Origin: an uncultured Bacteroidota bacterium
GTDB lineage: Bacteria; Bacteroidota; Bacteroidia; Chitinophagales; Chitinophagaceae
Assembly: GCA_903958045.1 (NCBI GenBank)
Contig: CAJBRT010000050.1
Span: forward strand, 1 to 35,000
Direction of reading: 5' to 3'
DNA: 35,000 bases
Part shown: positions 17,206 to 24,445 of the stretch, in pieces
How positions within the stretch are numbered: position 1 is the stretch's first letter
Layout: every line of letters begins with the position of its first letter
Notes under the pieces: model-generated
What the model saw: only the letters and a program-made list of their open reading frames with translations
Databases searched by the model: none
What the model was told of the DNA's origin: nothing
Translations under genes and position numbers: made by a program

Positions 17206-17561
17206 TATTTTTAGCCATCTATTTACTAGGTGCTACGGAGCTTAATCAGCTCCTGAAAATGCCTTTATTGATTGAACATTACATGGAGCATAAACTGGAT
17301 AATGGTAGTTTGTCATTACTTAGTTTTATGTACATGCATTATGTGGGCGATGATGGTGATGCAACTGATGAGCAAAAAGACCAAAATTTACCTTTCAAGT
17401 CGGCTCATTTTCAATTGCAAAACACCGTTGTTTTTTCAGTATTCAAATATGAGTTGCCTAAAATTTTTGCAAATATCCATCGCAGTGTTTGGCCTGTGAT
17501 ACAGTCTAATTCACTTTCTACAATTGCGCGCGGTTCCTTATTTAGACCTCCCAGAGTCTAA
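17184..17561 (+). CDS. Small exported protein of the metal cluster, unknown function
   Basis: A 125-residue protein with a GTG start; the next in-frame Met would remove the signal sequence. The N-terminus (MKKRAAYIFLAIYLLGATEL) is a signal peptide or single membrane anchor. It is followed by LLKMPLLIEHYMEHK and a SFMYMHYV segment rich in His, Met, Glu and Tyr. An acidic GDDGDATDEQ stretch comes next, then LPFKSAHF. There are no cysteines in the visible sequence. I do not recognise a named domain. Similar short proteins in front of RND metal pumps are familiar in Bacteroidota, but I know of no function. The His/Met-rich part could bind metal in the periplasm. The GTG codon lies inside the loop of the 17151-17205 hairpin, and the pump gene starts 64 bp downstream. 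Confidence 0.65.
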   Translation: MKKRAAYIFLAIYLLGATELNQLLKMPLLIEHYMEHKLDNGSLSLLSFMYMHYVGDDGDATDEQKDQNLPFKSAHFQLQNTVVFSVFKYELPKIFANIHRSVWPVIQSNSLSTIARGSLFRPPRV

Positions 17562-17625
17562 TTGTTTTTGCGTGTAAGAACGCGCCCTTTTTCTCTTTAT
17601 TTTTTTAGACCTAATTATAGCAGCC

Positions 17626-20600
17626 ATGCTAAAGAAAATCATTGATTTTTCGATAGCCAATAAATTAATTGTTGGCTTATTTATAATCGCACTTATTGGT
17701 TGGGGCAGTTACGAAGTAACGAGGCTTCCCATCGATGCGGTTCCTGATATTACAGACAATCAAGTGCAGGTTATTACCGTGTCGCCATCTCTTGGGGCAC
17801 CCGATATTGAAAGGCTTATCACATTTCCAATTGAACAGTCTTGCAGCAGTATACCGGGATTAAAGCAAATTAGAAGTTTTTCCAGATTTGGGTTATCTCT
17901 TGTAACGATTGTTTTTAATGACGAAACCGATATTTATTGGGCGCGTCAACAAATTACCGAACAACTTCAAAAAGTAAAACAAGAAATTCCCGAGGGGGTG
18001 GGTGCTCCTGAGCTAGCGCCCGTATCAACGGGGCTTGGTGAAATTTTTCAGTATGTTGTTAGGCCTTTAAAAGGGTATGAAAGCACTTATGGCCCTATGG
18101 AACTCAGAACCATACAGGACTGGATTGTTAGAAGGCAATTATTAGGAACGCCAGGGGTGGCAGAAGTGTCAAGTTTTGGTGGGAAATTAAAGCAATATGA
18201 AATAGCAGTAAAGCAAGAAAAGTTAAAGTCGATGGGCATTACCATTGGCGATGTTTTTGATGCACTTGAAAAAAACAATCAAAATACCGGCGGTGCTTAT
18301 ATCGAAAAAGGGCCAACTGTTTTATATATCAGAACAGAGGGTTTAACTGGAAGTATTGAGGATATTGAAAAAGTAGTGGTTAAATCTTTAGATGGGGGCA
18401 CTCCACTATTAATTCGTGATGTTGCAACCGTGCAATACGGCGCTGCCATTAGGTATGGCGCCATGACCTATAATGCAGACGGGGAAGTAGCGGGTGCTGT
18501 GGTAATGATGTTAAAGGGGGCTAATTCATCGGAAGTGATTAAGCGTGTAAAAGCAAGAGTAGCAGAAATTCAAAAAATGCTACCAGAAGGTGTGGTGATT
18601 GAGCCGTTTTTAGACCGTACAAAAACGGTCAACAATGCTATTAGTACCGTTCAAACCAATTTAATTGAAGGGGCACTGATTGTAGTATTTGTATTGGTAT
18701 TTTTTCTGGGCAATTTAAGAGCTGGACTGATTGTATCCTCGGTGATTCCGCTTTCGATGTTGTTTGCTATTATTTTAATGAATTATTTTGGCGTAGGCGG
18801 TAATCTAATGTCGCTTGGCGCTATCGACTTTGGTTTAATTGTAGATGGGTCGGTTATTGTGGTAGAAGCAATTTTACACCGCTTTGCACATGCAAAACAT
18901 TTTAGGGGATTATCTTCTATTGGTCAAAAAGAAATGGATGAGGAAGTAGGGTCTAGTACAGGGTCTATGATTAAATCAGCAGTGTTTAGTCAAATCATTA
19001 TTTTAATTGTTTACCTACCTATTTTATCGCTGCAAGGAATTGAAGGTAAAATGTTTAAGCCCATGGCCTTTACCGTAGCGTTTGCAATTATTGGTGCATT
19101 TGTTTTATCGATTACCTATGTACCTATGATGGCAGCACTCGTGCTGAATAAAAAACTAAATCATAAAAAAACTTGGTCCGATAGGTTCATTGCTTTTATA
19201 GAAAGAAAATACCAACCCGTTTTACAAAAAGTATTAGAGCTACCAAAATTGGTGATTGCTTCTACTGTAATCCTATTTGGCGTTGCGATACTCTTATTAT
19301 CTCGAATGGGAGGAGAATTTATGCCATCGCTCGAAGAAGGTGATTTTGCAGTGGAAACGCGTCTTTTAACAGGTAGTAATTTGAATAGTTCAATTGCCTC
19401 AACTCAGGAAGCTGTTAAGCTTTTGTTGGCCAACTTTCCAGAAATCACAAAAGTGGTTACAAAAATTGGGAGTGCAGAAATCCCTACTGATCCTATGCCA
19501 TTTGAAGCAGGTGACATGATGATTATTTTAAAGGATAAAAAAGAGTGGACTTCTGCACATACGTTTCCAGAACTCAGTAAAAAAATGACGGCTGTTTTAG
19601 AACAGGTTCCAGGCATTACAGTGGGTTTTCAATATCCTGTGCAAATGCGGTTTAATGAACTCATGACAGGGGCTAGGCAAGATGTTGTTTGTAAGATTTT
19701 TGGAGAGAACCTCGATTCTTTGGCTGCGTATGCATCAAAGTTATATTCTATTGTACAAAAGGTAGATGGCGCAGTTGATATTTATGAAGAAAAAGTTACT
19801 GGCATGCCACAAGTTGTAGTGAAATACAATAGAGATGCCATGGCAAAATATGGGGTGCACGTGTCAGATGTAAATAGAGTGGTCAATACCGCTTTTGCAG
19901 GTCAGGTTACTGGTCAGGTGTACGAAGAGGAAAAGCGTTTTGACATGGTGGTTAGACTTTCAGATAGTGCACGAAAAAATATGGAAGATATAGCAGCACT
20001 TCAAATTTCAACAGCACAGGGGACACAAATTCCGCTCGCATATGTGGCATCAATTACCGAAATTGAAGGTGTTAATCAAATTCAAAGAGAGAATACCAAA
20101 AGAAGAATTATTGTTGGATTTAATGTAGCCGGAAAAGATGTTCAAACCATTGTTCAAACGCTACAACAAAAAGTTACAGCACAATTAAATTTACCCAAAG
20201 GATATACCATTGTATATGGTGGTTCGTTTGAAAATATGACTGCCGCAAAAGAGCGTCTTGCGATTGTAGTTCCAGTAGCGTTGTTATTGATATTCTTGCT
20301 CTTGTATTTTGCTTTTGGATCCGTAAAGCAGGGCTTACTTATATACACGGCCATTCCACTCTCTGCAATGGGGGGCATTTTTGCACTTTGGATCAGGGAT
20401 ATGCCATTTAGTATTTCTGCGGGTGTTGGATTTATTGCGCTGTTTGGTGTAGCAGTGTTAAATGGAATTTTACTCGTATCCGAATTTAATAGACTTAGAG
20501 CAGAAGGCTGGCATGACGTTAAGCGCATAGTCATTCATGCTACTAAATCAAAAATGAGGGCCGTTCTCATGACGGCGCTTGTTCCTTCACTAGGTTTTAT

Positions 20601-21984
20601 TCCAATGGCCATAAGTACAGGTGCTGGCGGCGAAGTGCAAAAGCCATTAGCTACGGTTGTCATTGGAGGGCTTATCCTTTCTACATTATTAACCCTATTT
20701 GTTTTACCAGTGATGTATATACTTTTTGAAATGGGAACGAAATATTTGAAAGGCAAAAAAATGGTTGCAATGATTGGGGCTTTGCTTATTGGGCTATCCG
20801 CCCAGTCGCAAGTAAGCATTCAGCTAAATGCTGCCATTGATAGTGCTATCAAAAACAATGCTCAGTATAATGCAAGTAATTTACAAGTGGATTATGCACT
20901 TGCAATGCAAAAAACAAGTACCGAAATTGATAAAACCGTGTTTGATTTTGGGTATGGGAAAATTAATAGTTTTCAAACAGATAATCGTTTTGGCGTTTCC
21001 CAAACTTTGCAATTTCCAGCAGTATATAAAAATCAAGCAGCAGCCAACAAGCTAGTTACTCAAATTGCGCAAACATCACAAGTAATTAGGGCGCAGGAAT
21101 TAACGAGGCTTGTAAAGCAGCAGTTTTATCATATTGTGTTAATGGAACAGCAGCTGCTACTTTTAACATCTGCGGATAGTTTTTACAATGCCTTTTTATC
21201 GCGTGCTAAAGAAAGGCTGTCAAGCGGTGCTTCTGATGTTTTGGAACTTGTTACTGCCGAAAATCAGTTATTGCAAATCCAAAATCAGTTAGGGCAGTTA
21301 AGGGCAGCAAAAAATATTGCCATCGATCAGTTTAACCGAACTATCAATACATCGATTAAAGTTCAGCCCTATAACAGCAGTATAGTCTATGATGGGGTTG
21401 TGTTGTCAAATATTGCACTCATTGAATCTGCTCCTTTGGTACAATTACAGCGGCAGCAAATTGATTTATCAGAAAAATTGGTGGCAGTAGAAAAGAGTAA
21501 ATTAAATCCTTCTTTTTTAATGGGGTATAGTTCAATGACCATTAATGGATGGCAGGCTATTTCACAATCTGCCGATAAGTATTTTGGATCTTCTGATCGT
21601 TTTGGTACGGTCAGTCTTGGATTAATGGTTCCTATTTTTTCGACGGCACAAAAAGCAAGAATCAGTGCTGGTTCCATTTTAGTAAAGCAAAAGAAACTAG
21701 AAGAAACAGCTGTAAAGCAGGAGCTGCAACAAAAAATTAAAGAAGCTACTGCGCTTTATATTCAGTATAAAAAAGCCCTGGATAGTTATCAACTAAAAGG
21801 GTTGCCTGGGGCTACTTTACTCATGCAGGCAGCTACCCAAAAATTAACGGCTGGCGAAATTAACTATTTAGACTGGGTGATGCTTATGAATCAGTCTATT
21901 CAAACACGTGCCAATTATTATATGGTAGTGGCTCAGTTTAACGATGCTGCTTTTGAATTAGAAAAATTAAATACAGTTCAATAA
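17626..21984 (+). CDS. CzcA/CusA-type heavy-metal efflux RND pump fused to a TolC-like outer-membrane factor
   Basis: A 1452-residue fusion. Residues 1 to about 1040 are an HME-type RND permease. It starts with the N-terminal TM1 and LPIDAVPDITDNQVQV and has the TM4 proton-relay motif DFGLIVDGSVIVVE from D401. Two large periplasmic loop regions and further TM segments continue to YILFEMGTKYL. At M1046 a signal-peptide-like stretch begins (MVAMIGALLIGLSAQSQ). The remaining about 390 residues are an outer-membrane factor of the OEP/TolC type, with long amphipathic helices. The pump-loop segment MRFNELMTG matches the CzcA/CnrA-like pattern; the position of CusA Met672 seems to be Glu. Divalent cations may therefore be the substrates, though the nearby HMA proteins point to soft metals. 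The adaptor gene follows 15 bp downstream. Confidence 0.92.
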   Translation: MLKKIIDFSIANKLIVGLFIIALIGWGSYEVTRLPIDAVPDITDNQVQVITVSPSLGAPDIERLITFPIEQSCSSIPGLKQIRSFSRFGLSLVTIVFNDETDIYWARQQITEQLQKVKQEIPEGVGAPELAPVSTGLGEIFQYVVRPLKGYESTYGPMELRTIQDWIVRRQLLGTPGVAEVSSFGGKLKQYEIAVKQEKLKSMGITIGDVFDALEKNNQNTGGAYIEKGPTVLYIRTEGLTGSIEDIEKVVVKSLDGGTPLLIRDVATVQYGAAIRYGAMTYNADGEVAGAVVMMLKGANSSEVIKRVKARVAEIQKMLPEGVVIEPFLDRTKTVNNAISTVQTNLIEGALIVVFVLVFFLGNLRAGLIVSSVIPLSMLFAIILMNYFGVGGNLMSLGAIDFGLIVDGSVIVVEAILHRFAHAKHFRGLSSIGQKEMDEEVGSSTGSMIKSAVFSQIIILIVYLPILSLQGIEGKMFKPMAFTVAFAIIGAFVLSITYVPMMAALVLNKKLNHKKTWSDRFIAFIERKYQPVLQKVLELPKLVIASTVILFGVAILLLSRMGGEFMPSLEEGDFAVETRLLTGSNLNSSIASTQEAVKLLLANFPEITKVVTKIGSAEIPTDPMPFEAGDMMIILKDKKEWTSAHTFPELSKKMTAVLEQVPGITVGFQYPVQMRFNELMTGARQDVVCKIFGENLDSLAAYASKLYSIVQKVDGAVDIYEEKVTGMPQVVVKYNRDAMAKYGVHVSDVNRVVNTAFAGQVTGQVYEEEKRFDMVVRLSDSARKNMEDIAALQISTAQGTQIPLAYVASITEIEGVNQIQRENTKRRIIVGFNVAGKDVQTIVQTLQQKVTAQLNLPKGYTIVYGGSFENMTAAKERLAIVVPVALLLIFLLLYFAFGSVKQGLLIYTAIPLSAMGGIFALWIRDMPFSISAGVGFIALFGVAVLNGILLVSEFNRLRAEGWHDVKRIVIHATKSKMRAVLMTALVPSLGFIPMAISTGAGGEVQKPLATVVIGGLILSTLLTLFVLPVMYILFEMGTKYLKGKKMVAMIGALLIGLSAQSQVSIQLNAAIDSAIKNNAQYNASNLQVDYALAMQKTSTEIDKTVFDFGYGKINSFQTDNRFGVSQTLQFPAVYKNQAAANKLVTQIAQTSQVIRAQELTRLVKQQFYHIVLMEQQLLLLTSADSFYNAFLSRAKERLSSGASDVLELVTAENQLLQIQNQLGQLRAAKNIAIDQFNRTINTSIKVQPYNSSIVYDGVVLSNIALIESAPLVQLQRQQIDLSEKLVAVEKSKLNPSFLMGYSSMTINGWQAISQSADKYFGSSDRFGTVSLGLMVPIFSTAQKARISAGSILVKQKKLEETAVKQELQQKIKEATALYIQYKKALDSYQLKGLPGATLLMQAATQKLTAGEINYLDWVMLMNQSIQTRANYYMVVAQFNDAAFELEKLNTVQ

Positions 21985-21999
21985 TTATAAGTTATTTAT

Positions 22000-23133
22000 A
22001 TGAAAACGATATCAATTTTATCTGCCTCCTTTTTATTATTTGCTGCTTGTTCAACAAAGGTTGAAAAAGAAAATGCATCAGCAAAGGAAACAGCAGAGGT
22101 AACAAACACAGTCACCCTTACAAAAGCTCAATTGGATTTGGCTAAGTTAAGCACAGGAAATTTGGGCGCTATGCAAATGCATAAAACCATTAAAGTAAAT
22201 GGCTTTATAGATGTTCCGCCCCAAAACATGTTATCTGTAAGTATCCCATTGGGAGGATATGTAAGAAAAGCCAATTTAATTCCTGGCGAAAAAGTAAACA
22301 AGGGCACTGTATTAGCGGTATTAGAAGACGCATCTTATATTAGCTTACAGCAGGATTATTTAACTGCAAAAAGTAAGCTTGTTTTTTTAGAGGCAGATTA
22401 CAATAGGCAAAAAGTATTAAATGCAAATAAAACTTCTAGTGATAGACAGTTTCAACTTGCATTAGCGGAATTTGAAAGTCAGAAATACCTTGTTAAATCA
22501 TTAAGTGAAAAACTACAATTGATGGGCATTGTTCCCGCTCAACTCAATGAAAATAATATTTCTAAATCGATAGCATTTAAATCACCCATTAGTGGTTATG
22601 TAACAAAAGTAAATGTCAATGCAGGAAAATATGTAGCCCCCACAGATGTTTTATTTGAAATTATGGATCCTTCTGATTTGTATGCCCGTTTGGTTGTTTT
22701 TGAAAACGATGCTACTGCTATTAAAAAAGGGAATAAAGTTAAATTTACTGTGAACAATAAACCGGGTACAATCTATGATGCCGAAGTACATGTGATTACT
22801 CCCAATATCGAAAACGAGCGCACCACAGAAGTGCATTGTGATCTTGTTAGTAAAAATACTGGCTTATTCCCGGGCACTTTTGTAAACGCTGAAATTGAAT
22901 TAAACAATGTGGAGGTTCGGGTAATTCCTGCTGCCTCTATTGTAAAGTGGCAAAATAAGTCCTATGTATTTGTTGAAACGGCTGCTGCTACTTATACAAT
23001 GCTTCCTGTGGTTACAGGTATGGAAAGTAGGGGTATGGTAGAAATTGTTTCTGGAATTGCAGCCATGCAAAAAGTGGTAACGGCAAATGCATACACTTTA
23101 CTCATGAAACTAAAAAACAGTAGCGAGGAGTAG
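22000..23133 (+). CDS. RND efflux periplasmic adaptor lipoprotein (CusB/CzcB type)
   Basis: A 377-residue membrane-fusion protein. The signal peptide ends in the lipobox FAAC with acylated C17. The barrel-sandwich/lipoyl halves are visible at VSIPLGGYVRKANLIPGEKVNKG and at FKSPISGYVTKVNVNAGKYV, with an alpha-helical hairpin between them (about 110-185, YLTAKSKLVFLEADYN onward). A beta-barrel domain follows (RLVVFENDATAIKKGNKV), and the end forms the membrane-proximal domain. No extra N-terminal Met-rich metal-binding segment like that of Escherichia coli CusB is seen. It would join the fused pump and outer-membrane factor into one exporter. The gene is last in the cluster, and its stop is only 5 bp from the stop of the convergent ispH. 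Confidence 0.92.
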   Translation: MKTISILSASFLLFAACSTKVEKENASAKETAEVTNTVTLTKAQLDLAKLSTGNLGAMQMHKTIKVNGFIDVPPQNMLSVSIPLGGYVRKANLIPGEKVNKGTVLAVLEDASYISLQQDYLTAKSKLVFLEADYNRQKVLNANKTSSDRQFQLALAEFESQKYLVKSLSEKLQLMGIVPAQLNENNISKSIAFKSPISGYVTKVNVNAGKYVAPTDVLFEIMDPSDLYARLVVFENDATAIKKGNKVKFTVNNKPGTIYDAEVHVITPNIENERTTEVHCDLVSKNTGLFPGTFVNAEIELNNVEVRVIPAASIVKWQNKSYVFVETAAATYTMLPVVTGMESRGMVEIVSGIAAMQKVVTANAYTLLMKLKNSSEE

Positions 23134-23138
23134 AGCTG

Positions 23139-24365
23139 TTATTTTTTTACAACGTTAGCAAAATCAACCTGATCTTGTACATTGTAAAAGCCAGCAACTT
23201 TTTGTATCACAGCTTCTACAACAGCGTCCGGACAGCTGGCACCACTCGTTATGAGTATTTTAACCTCGCTTTGTTCAGGTAAATAATTTTGGAGGGTATG
23301 TAGTTCCTTGGTGTTCCAGTTTCTATGTTCGATCCTTGTTTTTGATAAAAGTCTATCTGGGCTGTCAATAAAATAGGTAGGTAGTTTTTGTTCGCATAGT
23401 TCAACCAAGTGTGAGGAGTTGCTGCTGTTATAACCCCCAATAACAATGGCTAAATTAGCCTGGGTATCAAGCATTCCTTTAACAGCGGTTTGATTGTCAC
23501 TTGTTGCATAGCAAAGTGTATCTCTTGTGTCTGCGAAACGTGTAGCAATGCTTTCGTCCGTTAATTGATAGTGACTTTTAATGGTCTCTTTTAAGTATTC
23601 TGATATAGCTTGTGTATCTGATGCGAGTTGCGTCGTTTGATTAACCACGCCAATTTTTGCTAAATCTTTTTGGATATCAAAATTAGGAGAGTAGCGCCCT
23701 TCAAATTCTTTATAAAATGCTTCAGCCTCTTTTTCTCCTGTTATATATTTTGCTAGGGCAATGGTTTCTTCCATATCATTTACCACCACTGTTGGGGTAT
23801 GATAGGATGCATGCGAAAACGTGGCCCTTGTTTCTTCGTGCTTGGGTTTGCCATGTACAATAATACTGTATCCTTTTTGTGCAATCTGCTCACTTCTATT
23901 CCAAACTTTTTCTACAAATGGGCAAGTGGTGTTGTATTTTTCTGTTACAATGCCTTTGGCTGCAAGTGTTGCTTCCATGTCTAGCGTTGTGCCAAATGCA
24001 GGGATGATAACAATGTCTTCTTTTGTTAATGTATCGAGTGGGATTAATGATTTGCCATTGGTGTCTTGTAAAAATTGTACACCTCTTGCGAGTAAATCTT
24101 CATTTACTTGCGGGTTATGAATCATCTCACTGAGTAAGAAAATTCTTTTATTCGGGTTTTCGTCGATGGTTCTAAAAGCAATTTCAATGGCATTTTCTAC
24201 GCCATAGCAAAATCCAAAATGTCTGGCTAAATAAAAATGAATATTCCCCAGTTTTAATAAAGTTGGGGTAAAATCTTTTTTAAGCTTATCCTCGTCCTTT
24301 CGGTACTGTTTAATGGCACTAATAAGAGGGCTTCGATAGCCAGTAGGAACGTTAAACTGCTTCAT
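23139..24365 (-). CDS. ispH: 4-hydroxy-3-methylbut-2-enyl diphosphate reductase (IspH/LytB)
   Basis: A 408-residue Fe-S enzyme of the MEP pathway that makes isopentenyl and dimethylallyl diphosphate. Cluster-ligating cysteines are seen in HFGFCYGVENAIEIAF, TTCPFVEKVW and DTRDTLCYATSDNQTAV. The GKPKHEETRATF motif and the SGASCPDAVVEAVI end are also typical. The protein is of the long form (about 400 residues) found in Bacteroidota and cyanobacteria. The reading frame extends 13 codons further upstream, but the Met at 24365 (MKQFNVPTGYRSP) is preferred because a perfect -7 box (TATCTTTG) ends 4 bases before it and would lie inside the longer coding sequence. It is divergent from the ABC-F gene and convergent with the metal pump adaptor. 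Confidence 0.95.
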   Translation of the reverse strand: MKQFNVPTGYRSPLISAIKQYRKDEDKLKKDFTPTLLKLGNIHFYLARHFGFCYGVENAIEIAFRTIDENPNKRIFLLSEMIHNPQVNEDLLARGVQFLQDTNGKSLIPLDTLTKEDIVIIPAFGTTLDMEATLAAKGIVTEKYNTTCPFVEKVWNRSEQIAQKGYSIIVHGKPKHEETRATFSHASYHTPTVVVNDMEETIALAKYITGEKEAEAFYKEFEGRYSPNFDIQKDLAKIGVVNQTTQLASDTQAISEYLKETIKSHYQLTDESIATRFADTRDTLCYATSDNQTAVKGMLDTQANLAIVIGGYNSSNSSHLVELCEQKLPTYFIDSPDRLLSKTRIEHRNWNTKELHTLQNYLPEQSEVKILITSGASCPDAVVEAVIQKVAGFYNVQDQVDFANVVKK

Positions 24366-24369
24366 AATA

Positions 24370-24377
24370 CAAAGATA
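24370..24377 (-). promoter_or_regulatory. -7 element abutting the ispH start codon
   Basis: On the minus strand TATCTTTG is followed by TATT and then the ispH ATG. The perfect match to TAnnTTTG at this distance predicts an almost leaderless ispH mRNA. No -33 TTTG is apparent. Confidence 0.55.
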
Positions 24378-24433
24378 AGGGCATCTGTGAACCTGAAATA
24401 ACATTCTGGGGTTAAACTTAGGCCGCTGAGTGT

Positions 24434-24441
24434 TACCTTTG
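24434..24441 (+). promoter_or_regulatory. -7 element abutting the ABC-F start codon
   Basis: TACCTTTG is followed by CGCC and then the ATG at 24446. Transcription would start at about 24445, giving a leaderless message. It is divergent from the ispH box 56 bp away. Confidence 0.55.
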
Positions 24442-24445
24442 CGCC

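Noticed and set aside
20761-21984. Separate outer-membrane factor gene split from the pump by a sequencing error
   Set aside because: The frame is continuous from 17626 to 21984 with no stop, and such fusions are known in this phylum. Internal initiation remains possible and is reported as a finding.
24366-24404. Longer ispH start at 24404
   Set aside because: The extra 13 codons contain the -7 box and do not look like the family N-terminus; the Met at 24365 fits better.
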